A stretch of 64,000 nucleotides of DNA from Trichomonas vaginalis G3 (Eukaryota; Parabasalia; Trichomonadida; Trichomonadidae), in contig NC_067204.1 in assembly GCF_026262505.1 (NCBI RefSeq), positions 26,009,300 to 26,073,299 on the forward strand, in the 5' to 3' direction. The stretch's first letter is position 1; each line of letters starts with the position of its first letter. The notes under the pieces are model-generated. The model saw nothing but the letters and a program-made list of their open reading frames with translations, was not told the DNA's origin and did no database searches. Both the position numbers and the translations under genes were made by a program. This document shows positions 10,495 to 20,471 of the stretch, one piece after another.

Positions 10495-12340
10495 CCAAGA
10501 TTTTTTTTTAAAAATTTTTTGTTTGTTTTTATAAATAAAATATTACATAGTTTTACCGATGATCGCCTGATTTTATTGGATAATAGAGATTATAAACTAA
10601 ATACTTTCTGGGATATTTCGATCATTATAGAATTCAATATGAAATTTACCTGAAAATTTGGATAATTTGTCTGGAATTAGATAGATGGATAAGGACATAT
10701 ATCTCGATAAAGTTACTTTAACGATTACAAAATGTTATTGTTTCAAAATCAGATGCGAAAACGATAAAACATCACTTTCTCTTCAAGATAGAACTGTACT
10801 TACATCATATTTTATTATGTTATCCATTAACATATGAAAACTGAAGACAAGATTTGAATATTTCTTATGGGTTAATTAACTCAGATTATGATCGATACAT
10901 AACGTTTTAAGAATGTTAAAACAAAATCTCATTTTAAACACAATTACAATTAATTGAAAAGTTAATGAGAATAAAAAAAAATGATATTATAGATAATAAC
11001 CCAAAATAGAATTATCAACTTCAAGTGAAGTTGCAATATATGAACTCCAAAGAAATCAATTCCGATATCCAATAGAAAACTGTAGCCATTTAAAAGTAAT
11101 AAAATTTTTGTTGTTACAACTATCATATAGGAACGAAATTCTACATGTTCCTCAATGATTATGATGAATTTGTAAAAGATATTCAATTTCAAAATTTCAT
11201 GATTATATATATTTTAGGGTATTATGAATTTATGTTCGTTAGAGGATAAAAGTAATGATTTTTTGAATACTTTCATCGAAATTTTTGAAAACAGTCAATA
11301 AATTGACGTTGTGATGTAAATTGTAACATTGTTAATAAAGATAGGGCATATTGCATATTTTTGATGGAAAAATGGTTAATAAATGAACGTTAAAAAATTA
11401 AACTATTCAATTCTTTTGAATACATTTTCAAAAATAAATTCAAATCGATAGATTTATAGGTATCATATTTATTTAACTGTAAAATACGGTTGCATTAAAA
11501 ATATGATAGTTAATTATTCAAAATAATGCTCATTTACTATTGAATTTTATGTAAATGATTTTAATAGATTTCTAATCATCCATATAAACTAAAACAATTG
11601 TTAAATTGGTTTTAATCATTCAAATCCAAGTTTGAGATATTCTCAAAAGCCATGTTATATAATACGTTTTAAAATTTATTATTAAAAATAAAACTATGTT
11701 CAACTGTATTGTCTCATTTGTTCCAATAAGAATATTCAAAAATTTCAGATAAAAAAATAGCTATCTTCGAAATATGTTTAAACAATTTACCTGATATAAT
11801 TATACATTCGTATATTTTTCAAACTTTCACAATTTTATGCTACAAGATTTTCAATTGAAATCATCTTAAATATACTCCAATACATATAAGATACTCCATT
11901 CACGATATAAAATTGCGTTAATGATTTCAATACTTCTCAATACTTTTGATAACAAACATAAAAAATGCTTGGAGGAGATATGCTTCTCGATGATTATAAG
12001 TTCTCAGTTGGTAACAAGAGAGAACTATTTAATATTGATCCAAATCCTACTACATGGACTCTTGCGATCTCCACAATTTTTGCAATGATGTCAAGATGTG
12101 ATTCATTACAGCTCGATGCACACTTCTATTGTTGCATGCTAAGATCAGTCATAATGTAAACCTCTCAATTTTATTGTCGTGGGAAGTATCTCAATTCCTT
12201 CAAAAAAATTGAAAAACTATTTAATTTTAAAAATATAATACTTTTAATTAGTTAATTAATTGGAGATATTTTTAAAAAATCACTTTTGATAATACTTTTG
12301 AGAACTTTAATTAAAAAAATATATTCAAAAATATCCAGGA
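10495..12340. other. long intergenic region
   Basis: About 1.85 kb of very AT-rich DNA. The only plausible coding segment is the 64-codon frame at 11965-12159, listed separately. Nothing else is supported. Confidence 0.6.
11965..12159 (+). CDS. small hypothetical protein (doubtful)
   Basis: 64 codons starting MLGGDMLLDDYKFSVGNKRE and ending in CMLRSVIM. Its composition is more protein-like than that of surrounding spurious frames, but there is no recognised domain and it may be a relic of a larger gene or chance. A purine-rich leader (CATAAAAA) precedes the ATG. Confidence 0.25.
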   Translation: MLGGDMLLDDYKFSVGNKRELFNIDPNPTTWTLAISTIFAMMSRCDSLQLDAHFYCCMLRSVIM

Positions 12341-12666
12341 TATCAAGAGGGAATTGTTCCTTATGAGGTATATAGTTATGATGTATACCTCATAAGGAAC
12401 AATTCCCTCCTTAAAACGAGAAAACTTGTTCGAAATTGTTTATCATTTCGAACAAGTTTTCTCGTTTTTAATAAGAAACTAAAGGCTATGAGGCACTGAT
12501 TATATATTAGTGCCTCACAGCCTTTAGTTTCTAATAGATAGCTGGGAAACTTTCTCAAATGATAAGTTATTCAGAGAAAGTTTCCCAGCTATCAAGAGGG
12601 AATTGTTCCTTATGAGGTATATAGTTATGATGTATACCTCATAAGGAACAATTCCCTCCTTAAAAT
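12341..12666. repeat. tandem multi-hairpin repeat (249-bp period, ~1.3 copies)
   Basis: Five long inverted repeats lie end to end. HP1 12347-12409 has a 26-bp stem and 11-nt loop. HP2 12413-12468 has a 24-bp stem and 8-nt loop. HP3 12474-12532 has a stem of about 24 bp with one mismatch. HP4 12537-12593 has a 20-bp stem and 17-nt loop. HP5 12596-12658 is an exact copy of HP1. HP1 and HP5 are 249 bases apart, so the block is a tandem repeat of a four-hairpin unit. No protein is encoded. The four hairpins are unrelated in sequence but alike in build. The function is unknown. Confidence 0.9.
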
Positions 12667-13067
12667 CGTAGACATTTTTATACTTATTAATCAACCATTC
12701 AAAATCATATTCCTCTGAAAAGTTATTTTATAAAAATTTAGAATTTTAATAAATATAGAGTTTGAATTTCATACAATACCTATATATTTTCAATAATGGA
12801 ATTTGAAAACCATTCTCAAAAGTTCTCAGAAAACCTTTTTTTCATTAATTTTAAGAAATCTGAGTATTAAATTAAGTGATAAATTCGTTTGACACTACTT
12901 TAATTTTTAAATTCAAAAAATTATATGTGCTTCTTAAAATGACTCAAAAAAATTTTATTATAAAATAATATATAATATTAAAAATCCCACAACATTTTTT
13001 ACTTTACATAATCGTACTTCCTCGACGATTAATTTCCACTCAATTTCTATCGTTGACCGAACTTAGC
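12667..13067. other. intergenic region
   Basis: About 400 AT-rich bases upstream of the transporter gene. Translations contain no obvious missing N-terminus for that gene. Confidence 0.55.
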
Positions 13068-14132
13068 ATGCAACACTATTACGGTGTTATCAATATGACT
13101 ATTACTGCAGTTCTAGGACTTATTCTAAATTTAGTTGCATCTGCTTTATTTATCAGGACCGACATTGCTCATGATGCATTTGGTCACGGATCTATTGGAA
13201 TCAGAATAGTGTTTATAATTGCATTAGTTTATTCATCTATTTTACTTATGCATCATACAAAGACAACGATACACTCAATTGTCATTCCAAGATTAGGCGA
13301 TGGTACTATTTTAACTTCTCATCCATTTATCTATTATTGCATATGCACAGCTTTCAGTTTGCCGGTAATATTCCTCAAAAGATTTGTTGATATGAATTTG
13401 TACTTTATCTTGGCAAATATAGCAGAGATGCTTGTCTTAGCTACAGTTATTTATTTCTTCGTTAAAGATATGAAAGATACTGGCTTCAATCCTGAGAAAA
13501 AACTTCAGTGGTTTGTCAAAGATTTCTGGGAGACAATTCATGGCTTTGCAACATGGATTGTCATTTTCTGGATCGGCCCATTCATTTGTGCTATTTCGAA
13601 GTATCTTAAAGACACAAAACAATCAACAATTATGAATGTTGTTTATTCATCATCAGCTCTTGCATTTATAGTTAACTTTGCAATTCCACTTTTAGGACAC
13701 TTTCATTTTTATGGCATCTGTGACGAAGAACTGATCACAGGTTTTTATGATGAAAAATATGCAATGACGACCGTTGGACATGTTGGAGTTCTTATTAATG
13801 CATTAGTCACAAATGCTGGCTATATTTTCTTAGCCTCTAATGAACTGACACAACTTTTCCATAAGAATGAAAGTTTATTTGTTAAACTTTGGTCATATCT
13901 TACAATTATACTCCTTAATTGCTTACTTTTAACTTATTTTGAAGGCAGAAACGAGTTATATTTTGAAATCGTTGGAAATATCTCATATTTGTTCTTTTCT
14001 TTGATCCTACCTCCAATTTTGTATCTTAAAGCATTTAAATTCAGGGAAATATGGGGATTTATATCTGTATTCTTCCTTGTATTTGCTGTTGCTTTATCTT
14101 GTTGTATTATTTATGTTCATATTATAGAGTAA
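13068..14132 (+). CDS. amino acid/auxin permease (AAAP)-like membrane transporter
   Basis: 354 residues from the ATG at 13068; the frame is open to an upstream TTG. About ten membrane segments lie near 7-29, 44-61, 84-104, 108-132, 159-179, 189-211, 233-257, 272-290, 300-320 and 328-351. The segment LPVIFLKRFVDMNLYFILAN matches the AAAP pattern at TM4-5, ATWIVIFWIGPFICAISKYL resembles the TM6-7 gating region, and VGNISYLFFSLILPPILYLK matches the conserved C-terminal G...LP.L.YLK. The AAAP family moves amino acids across plasma or vacuolar membranes. The protein is shorter than the usual ~400-450 residues and lacks the TM1 G-x-G-x-L-x-L-P element, so it may be N-terminally truncated or divergent. 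Confidence 0.65.
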   Translation: MQHYYGVINMTITAVLGLILNLVASALFIRTDIAHDAFGHGSIGIRIVFIIALVYSSILLMHHTKTTIHSIVIPRLGDGTILTSHPFIYYCICTAFSLPVIFLKRFVDMNLYFILANIAEMLVLATVIYFFVKDMKDTGFNPEKKLQWFVKDFWETIHGFATWIVIFWIGPFICAISKYLKDTKQSTIMNVVYSSSALAFIVNFAIPLLGHFHFYGICDEELITGFYDEKYAMTTVGHVGVLINALVTNAGYIFLASNELTQLFHKNESLFVKLWSYLTIILLNCLLLTYFEGRNELYFEIVGNISYLFFSLILPPILYLKAFKFREIWGFISVFFLVFAVALSCCIIYVHIIE

Positions 14133-15050
14133 AATGTAATTTTTATGTAAATAACTTTTGAAAGAACAAATCGAAAGGTTTTATAGTGTGTTTGATTAAG
14201 TTTAAGAACCTTGAAGACTGAAAATTATAGATTTCTAATTTGGAAAATGTTCAATAAATGAAATTCACCGAAAATTCTTAGAAATGTACAACATTGCTAT
14301 TGGTCATTTAGATCGGGACTTGTTATTGACAATTTATTGATCTTGATTGTTTCAAGTTCAAATTGAATGCTGTGAGATGGGACTTTTAATAACCATATGC
14401 TATTATGACAGATTTATATGATTGATTCATAAATGATTCATTATTAGAAACCTTACATATGAATTAACCAATTTTATCATTAACGAACTAGCATATGCTA
14501 TCGTCAAGATACAGAAAAGTCATATTAAAGAAGCTGTGCTATCTATACACATTTTTCATTTTGAGGAATTTCGATAAGTTTAATTCTAAGTCCAATTTGA
14601 TTAAAAAATTAAACAGATAACAAAATATTCTAATCATTTGCAAAAGGTACATTCACTATTTTTGACAAAATTTTAAATTTTCATGGGGTTGTAAATCTTA
14701 TAATAACTAGATGAATAAGGAATGAATCCCAGTATAATGTGCATCATTATATTAAACACTATATGTAAGGCTAATGATTCTATTAACACTTATGAAGATC
14801 TATAGTATTTGAGCAGATAAATTTGATAATTTCCAAAACTCTTATATTTCAAAATTAAAGTGTGCGAATGCATTTAAATGAGAGCAAAAAGAGATTGATG
14901 CTGTTAAAACTAGGTGTTAATTTGCAATTATTTTGCATCACAAGAACTACCCAGTAAATTCGGCTATCTTTCTTTGCAATTATTCTCCATTATACATATA
15001 ATATAATGGTTAGGGTTTGAAGAAAAGTTACTAGAGAATTATTGACTTTT
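14133..15050. other. intergenic region
   Basis: About 920 AT-rich bases between the transporter and the MULE. No gene or repeat is evident. Confidence 0.6.
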
Positions 15051-15059
15051 GAAATAATG
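15051..15059. repeat. MULE target-site duplication, left copy
   Basis: GAAATAATG directly precedes the left MULE end and recurs at 41047-41055. Nine bases is typical of Mutator-like elements (9-11 bp). Confidence 0.9.
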
Positions 15060-15187
15060 GGTAAAAAAGGGGGTTGGCGTCCTAAGGCGTCCTAGTGTAA
15101 ATTTCTCAAAATTGTGATATTTACATCACATTTTTGAAAGGTTTATGGGCGTCCTAAGGGAAAATTGAATAGCTAGGGCGTCCCGAA
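15060..15187 (+). repeat. MULE left terminal inverted repeat
   Basis: Contains four GGCGTCC motifs at 15076, 15086, 15148 and 15177, that is 17, 27, 89 and 118 bases in from the tip. The right end has the inverted motif at 17, 27, 87 and 117. The sequence between motifs is only partly conserved, so the motifs are likely transposase-binding sites (inference). Confidence 0.85.
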
Positions 15188-15831
15188 TTTTCATTCTAAG
15201 ATTTAAATATATTATATACTTAAGTATAATACAAGCAATATAAAAATTAAATTTTTATTATGTTAACTTATAAGAAATTTTTTTGAATTATCGTTGATTT
15301 ATTGTAATCTTTCCAGGCTATACTTTTGAAATCAACTTTACCTGTCATACGCATTAATGTAGTAGATGTCCAGGTGTAGCTATTATATCCCAGCAACATT
15401 GGTATTTTATCATTGTAAGATATCAAAATGAAGCGTTTTTCCAGATATAATTTTTCGTAAATTTTTCAAAAATAAGATGGTAAAAAAGCCTCGACTTGCT
15501 CGAAAAATAACAATTTTTTTACTTGTCAAAATAACCCTTTTACAGCATGGGCAGCTATTCAATCACTATTTCTTTTTCTAAAAGTATATTTTTCAAAAAA
15601 AATTAAGATCAAATTCGACAATTTCTTGATGAAAGCAAAAATATTACACATACTTCTAGATGCATGGGATAAAATATGCAATTATTCAATCAATTCGCAT
15701 GATTTGAAAAAAAAATCTAAATTTGATAAAAATGTAGAAATTTTTTATTTTTAACTTGAGATTCGTTTTTTGATCCAATTTGTGAATTTTTTTGATCGGA
15801 ATTTCAATTAATTTGTTGATCAAAAATGACC
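15188..15831. other. MULE non-coding segment
   Basis: AT-rich stretch between the left TIR and the 3' end of the accessory gene. No reading frame or repeat is supported. Confidence 0.55.
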
Positions 15832-16937
15832 TCACAATGTTTGATCATAAGTGAAGTCATCTTCATGGGTATTTAGAAATTCCAAGAGAAATTGCTTATT
15901 TCTCGCAGATGTAATATCTGAGAAAATCGGATTTAAATATTCATAGAAACCCAAATCATTCTCCGGTTCGAATAATTCATCTGTTGCTTTTTCTGTTTTT
16001 TCTATGAATTTTAATAATTTGATTAATAAATCTTCATCAGGAAGAATTATTGCTGCATTTGTGATAAAATTCCATATTGAGGTAATATGGCAATAATTAC
16101 ATTTATAAAATGTAATTTATCCAAAATTTTTTGGCAAATTCGCATAATAGCATTAATATTTGAAGCTGAGATTAAACCTGTGATTACTTCTGTAACTTTT
16201 GGAAAATCATCGCAATTTAATATCTCTTTATATTGAATTGAGAAATAAAAAAAATCAAATGGATTCATTTCTTCAATTTCAAGGAGATTGTAAAAATTGA
16301 TAGAAGTGTTATTGCAACAAATTGTATTTGCAGCAAAAAATATCATTTGCTCGATTCCATTTTTGGAATAAATTTGCTGGAACAATGTTAAATTAAAACA
16401 GTTGCTTAATTTTTCTTCATTGTTTTCATAAAAAAGTAACAAGTTTGCAACTGAAATTTCAAAATTTTGATAATTGCCAGTTCTTTCAGTAAATATATAT
16501 ATTTGCTTTTCTTCATCTAAAAATGGCAAATATTGATTTGCAATATTAACTAAAGTTTGGGATAAATTGTTCCAGTTTGATTTTACAATTTGTGAGCACA
16601 TTATGTAATATGTAAATTTATCCGCTTTGTAGGAATTTAAAATTGTTTGTTGTTCTGTTTCAGTTAAATTACTGAATTTTTCAAGATTAATATTGTGATA
16701 AAAAATAGAATCCTTGAAACATTCTGATATCTTTTCAATGTTTAAAACGGATGCTAAAAAATGTAAAAGAACTTCATCAGTCACTGTGATTTTTTTGAAA
16801 AATTTATCCCAATTCAAGCATCCAATTGATCTTTCTGTCATTGTACTTATGCATTGATAAAGTTGATTTAATGAATCCGAAGAATAATCATTATGCTTGA
16901 CTAGTTGAGTTAGTTGATACAGACTGTCGTCAGCCAT
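15832..16937 (-). pseudogene. MULE accessory gene, one frameshift
   Basis: The main frame (16937 down to 16047) gives 296 residues starting MADDSLYQLTQLVKHNDYSS. The reading then continues in another frame from about 16075 to a TGA at 15832-15834 (protein-like text ...NAAIILPDEDLLIKLLKFIE...), so a one-base indel near 16055-16090 splits a protein of about 367 residues. It is Asn/Ile/Leu-rich and predicted alpha-helical, possibly with HEAT-like repeats, and has no recognised family. It is divergently placed to the MULE transposase within the same TIRs, so it probably serves transposition or is a captured host gene (inference). Confidence 0.6.
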
Positions 16938-17272
16938 TTTAAAAAAAAAGAATAAAATTGTATAGTAAATTATATTTGTGAAATTTGTGACGCTACATTC
17001 AATCTAAGACCAATATCTCAAAGAATTACTCATTTAAGTATTACTTTTCATTGTTTTTTAAAAAATATCTTTGCTTATTTGTTCACTTTTTTGACATTTA
17101 TTATATGCTTTTTATCATATTTCCGATGATATGAATATATATTCTATATAAGAATGACGCTACATTCAATCTAAGACCAATATCTCAAAGAATTACTTAT
17201 TTAAGTATTACTTTTCATTTTTGATTCAATTTTCGAACGGTTTTCGTAAATTTTGCATCATTTCATTTTTTA
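16938..17272. promoter_or_regulatory. divergent intergenic region with 65-bp direct repeats
   Basis: The region lies between the two divergent MULE genes. A 65-base sequence beginning TGACGCTACATTCAATCTAA occurs at 16988-17052 and again at 17155-17219 with a single difference. Paired copies between divergent genes suggest shared promoter or regulator sites, one facing each gene, although both copies have the same orientation. The transposase ATG follows at 17273. Confidence 0.55.
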
Positions 17273-17395
17273 ATGGGAAAATCATATATATTTAATCAAA
17301 AAAGAGCAAACTTTACAGACGAAAATAAAATATTTATCAGGGAACAATCTGATAAATACCAAAAATCAACATCGAGACATGAAAAAACGAATATA
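17273..17395 (+). pseudogene. MULE transposase, 5' fragment
   Basis: 41 codons from ATG 17273, with Lys/Asn/Gln-rich text, run straight into the Maverick target duplication at 17391-17395. The frame continues exactly at 38053 on the far side of the Maverick once one ATATA copy is discounted. The insertion therefore cut the gene near codon 41 without other damage at the junction. Confidence 0.8.
17391..17395. repeat. Maverick target-site duplication, left copy
   Basis: ATATA abuts the AG... terminus of the left TIR and recurs at 38048-38052. Maverick/Polinton elements usually duplicate 5-6 bp. Confidence 0.85.
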
Positions 17396-17995
17396 AGTTA
17401 GTATGGCTAAGTCGTGTATGGTGGCACTGCGTTTCACTTTACCCAATACTTGTGAATTTGACACTTTACAAAACCGTTAACGTGTATTTTACAACACAAA
17501 CGACAACACTAACTTAACCTTAAATATTTACAAAACCACCACCCACTTCACTTCACTAACGAACTCACTAATGTAAAAAATAAACGTTCTCACTAACAAC
17601 TTCACTAATGTTCTCATAAATTTTCCTCAATATCTTCATCATCAGTGTTAACCCTATTGTAGTCATACTTGAAGCCATAAACTTTCTCTAACTTCTTAAC
17701 GTACAATTTACATAACTTACCTTCGTCATCGTATGGTTTAATGATATAACTATTTCTATCTTTATACACAGTCAATGAAAAGTCAACTGGTCTCGGATGT
17801 ATTTGAAAGAACATGTTATGCTCAGGAAGGAAGAATAAATGTTTAAATGTATGTTTGTTATACTGTGGAATTCGAATGAGTTGCTTTTGTTCTGTCATTT
17901 ACATCCAAATAAAAATTTTCAGTAAAAATAAAAAATAAACTTAAAATTAATGATCTCACCACCCTCACACGTATGAAAACATAGCACAAAAATAA
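17396..17995 (+). repeat. Maverick left TIR
   Basis: 600 bases matching 37436-38047 in inverted orientation. One 12-bp segment (ACTATCGTTCTC on the complementary reading) is present only in the right copy. Four TCACTAA words lie at 17543-17610. The TIR contains one whole gene (17614-17898). Confidence 0.9.
17614..17898 (-). CDS. TIR-encoded small protein, left copy
   Basis: 94 residues (MTEQKQLIRIPQYNKHTFKH...), identical in protein sequence to the right-TIR copy at 37533-37817. It is basic and aromatic in the first half with an acidic C-terminus (NTDDEDIEEN). It is transcribed outward, towards the element end. TTTTTATTTGG lies 7-17 bases before the ATG, matching the element-wide start motif. 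No family is recognised. Because it lies inside the TIR every element carries two copies, which may matter for dosage of an early or host-interaction protein (inference). Confidence 0.7.
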   Translation of the reverse strand: MTEQKQLIRIPQYNKHTFKHLFFLPEHNMFFQIHPRPVDFSLTVYKDRNSYIIKPYDDEGKLCKLYVKKLEKVYGFKYDYNRVNTDDEDIEENL

Positions 17996-18008
17996 ATTTA
18001 GGTGAAGT

Positions 18009-18079
18009 GGTGAGATCTCACCTCTTTTTTCACCTCTTTTTTTCACCCTAGCCGCTAAGCGGCGAGACCCTTTGGGTCT
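18009..18079. terminator. paired GC hairpins plus palindrome (left)
   Basis: Perfect palindrome GGTGAGATCTCACC (18009-18022), hairpin GCCGC-TAA-GCGGC (18051-18063) and hairpin AGACCC-TTT-GGGTCT (18065-18079). They lie just past the stop of the minus-strand gene at 18106 and before the TIR gene. Related sets occur at 28423-28494 and 37364-37420. A role as a transcript 3'-end signal is inferred from position and structure. Confidence 0.55.
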
Positions 18080-18105
18080 TTTCTAACCATGTTGAATTCA
18101 TTGCT

Positions 18106-18342
18106 TTATAACTCTCTTCCTTTCTCCAACTCTTCTAACTTCTTCTTAAGTTCAGCAATGTTGGCCTCATGAAGTTTAATCTTCCTTAATATACCTTCTC
18201 TATCTAATGGTTGCTTTATCTTTCTAAACTGAACTCTACCATCCTTCATAGTATGAACGTAAAAACCTTCTGGAACCGCTCCTGATTTAATGTATTCTAC
18301 CAAAAACTTTTGTTTCATTGCTTCAGTGACTTTAGTCGTCAT
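18106..18342 (-). CDS. small coiled-coil protein with FYV-KDG motif
   Basis: 78 residues. The N-terminal half has GFYVHTMKDGRVQFRKIKQP, which resembles PFYYVSQSKDGKIYVRKRKV in the 141-residue protein at 20472-20897 (shared F-Y-V..KDG+[VI].[FV]RK.K.PL). The C-terminal half is a charged helix (EANIAELKKKLEELEKG), probably a coiled coil. TTTTATTTAGAG precedes the ATG. No known family; possibly DNA- or capsid-binding. Confidence 0.65.
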   Translation of the reverse strand: MTTKVTEAMKQKFLVEYIKSGAVPEGFYVHTMKDGRVQFRKIKQPLDREGILRKIKLHEANIAELKKKLEELEKGREL

Positions 18343-18389
18343 TTTACTCTAAATAAAATGTTCAAATAAAATAAAAATAACGTTATTTT

Positions 18390-18664
18390 TCAGTAAGGAA
18401 ACGCAGGAGTTTTACGATTTATTTGAGGAGTAGGTTCTGGTTTAAATGTTGGAGTCGGTTTAGGAGTTGACTTTTGAACAGGAGTTTGTACTTCCATAGG
18501 TTCAGGAGTCATTGAAGGTTTTGCTTGTGAAGGCGTTGTTTTGGCGAAGGTGTTGGAGTTTGTTTAACTTCAGCTACTTCAGTATTATTTACAACATTTG
18601 CTTTGTTTCTTTTCAACATCATTACTGCTCCTGCTGTAGCTAGCAAACCTAGTGGGAGGACCAT
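18390..18664 (-). pseudogene. membrane-anchored Pro/Thr-rich protein, one frameshift
   Basis: It starts MVLPLGLLATAGAVMMLKRN: a single hydrophobic segment followed by a basic stop-transfer. After ~45 codons the frame is broken near CCAAAACAACGCC; the reading then continues one frame over as a Pro/Thr/Gln-rich tail (TPSQAKPSMTPEPMEVQTP...) to a TGA at 18390-18392. A one-base deletion explains it. It begins three bases after the preceding gene. It may be a small virion or membrane protein (inference). Confidence 0.55.
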
Positions 18665-18667
18665 ATC

Positions 18668-18847
18668 TTATATAAGGACTTGACCAAATGCTATTTTGAC
18701 AGGAGCTGGTGGAACACCTAACCTTGGTGAAACTGCTCTTTGCCATTGTGCAGCTCGTAAGAAATATTCAATAGGTGCTCCATAATCGTTTGGTAAAGTT
18801 TGTTTCACAGATGGTGAAGGTTCACGAGAGCTTGATGAAGAACTCAT
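18668..18847 (-). CDS. small hypothetical protein, 59 aa
   Basis: Short open frame starting MSSSSSSREPSPSVKQTLPN and ending APVKIAFGQVLI. A Ser/Pro-rich start is followed by an amphipathic segment (IEYFLRAAQWQRA). It is supported by tight packing between the flanking minus-strand genes (3 bases to the next, ~30 to the previous) and by a TTTATTTTT start motif upstream. The function is unknown. Confidence 0.5.
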   Translation of the reverse strand: MSSSSSSREPSPSVKQTLPNDYGAPIEYFLRAAQWQRAVSPRLGVPPAPVKIAFGQVLI

Positions 18848-18877
18848 TTATAAGCTTTAAAAATAAACGTTCATCCT

Positions 18878-20444
18878 TTATTCCTCACTGTCGTCAGTTG
18901 CTAAGTTATAGTCGTCAAGTCTTATTATTGGTATGCCTGACTGTCTTACTTGTATTGCAAAGCAACAATCCCTCATAAATCCAATAAGTGGCTTTGGTAC
19001 ATTTCAGTTGCTAGTTCAATAGGTCCTTTAACAGACAATTTGTATGTTATTGGAGCAGTAGATGTTTGACCTTGCTGGAAGCAAAAGTCCACTTCTGTTG
19101 GAAAACCACATAAGAAATGTGTGTTGTCATAGCTACCCATTTATGTTCCACACTACCATCATCCACCAATGACCTCATAACATCTTCATTAAATCCTATC
19201 ATATCATTGTTTGTATTGCAAGCGTTCGCAACCATTTCATAAAATACAGGTCCATATGATTTTTCAGGTTCTGCAGGCATATTTCCATAAGCTCCCATGG
19301 AAAGCTGAAGATATTTAAACTTAGGGTTCTCAAAATTAACATAATAGTTGTCTTTCTTTCTAAATAGTGCCCAAATACTTTTAACATTAATAGGCGTATA
19401 AGCTGCTGTAAATGTTGCACTTGAACTATCTGTATTCTTTGAGAATGAACCATCCATAGGAATCCAATCCATAACTTAACAGGAAAACATAAAGCCTCGT
19501 TTGTATAATGTTCTACAAGTTCTGTATAAATGTTAGGTCTAAAGAGAATGACTTTGGATGAATGAAACATTCATTAAAATCCATCTTTGTTCGAAATAGT
19601 TGCTGGTTACAGTTGTAATAGTAACTTTCCACTAGCTTCTATTGCCTTCGTTATCATAGTGAATGGTTCATTCCATGGAACAAATTTATTTGTCGGTGGA
19701 TTTGAATCTGAAGCAAATGCAACTTTAAGAGTTGGATTGAAAGCAATGATATCATTTACAGATATAGATGTGCATTGTAAGGCGTCGCTACTGAACTTTA
19801 CTTTAAGCTGAATGTTTCCTGCAAAAGCTGGAATAAATCGAATAGCTTCTAATGGAAGGAATCTTCTAACAGGAATTCTTAAACGAAGCTTAAAATCAAA
19901 TGATTTTCCTGCTGTAATTGGACCACTAACAATTTGTCCTGTTCTGCATGTTCCCGAATGACTCCATACATCTTCATGTCGAGTCTTGAGAAAACATCTA
20001 CTTTCTTTATTTGTTCGGTAGTTTGTGAGTTTGAAGTTATATATGCTTCTTCTCTTGCGTTGTCTTGAGAATATACGATACGACCATTTGCAAGGATTTG
20101 ATATCCAGCAACTGCATAGAAAGCGTCATCGAAACCAATCCAAAATCCTGGTGGGTTTGTTTTATTGGAACCTGAACCAATTTCTTTATCTACAATAAAT
20201 TGACCTTCCATTTTATACGTAATGAATGTATTGTAAAGTCCAACATATTTTCACCAGGAGGTGAGAGATTGAATGTTACCCATGTGTTATCTTTAGCAGT
20301 TCCAGGTTGTGATGGAATCTTTGCGTCAGAATATTTTCTATTAGTGTCACCAATTTGAACTGCATTGTCTATGATATCGAAATATGAGCGAATCTGATGA
20401 ATATGCTCTGCTGGAGTAAATTCGTTTAGCTGTTCGTTCTGCAT
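18878..20444 (-). pseudogene. major capsid protein candidate (double jelly-roll), ~7 frameshifts
   Basis: About 520 residues of protein-like text are spread over changing frames: MQNEQLNEFTPAEHIHQIRS... (20444 to ~20200), NKTNPPGFWIGFDDAFYAVA... (to ~19925), FDFKLRLRIPVRRFLPLEAI... (to ~19625), short pieces around 19560-19625, FRPNIYTELVEHYTNEAL..., MDWIPMDGSFSKNTDSSS... (to ~19120), FPTEVDFCFQQGQTSTAPIT... and a tail ending ...IRLDDYNLATDDSEE. The length, beta-rich composition and the R-I-P-x-R-R-F-L-P-L segment fit Polinton major capsid proteins; the identification is by pattern only. At least seven small indels in 1.57 kb make it a pseudogene unless this stretch of the assembly is poor. 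Confidence 0.65.
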
Positions 20445-20471
20445 GTATTTACTTCAGATAAAAATATCTAT

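Noticed and set aside
17500-17620. Spliceosomal intron signals (CACTAAC words)
   Set aside because: The words are part of subterminal repeats in the TIR, with no matching 5' splice site or interrupted gene.
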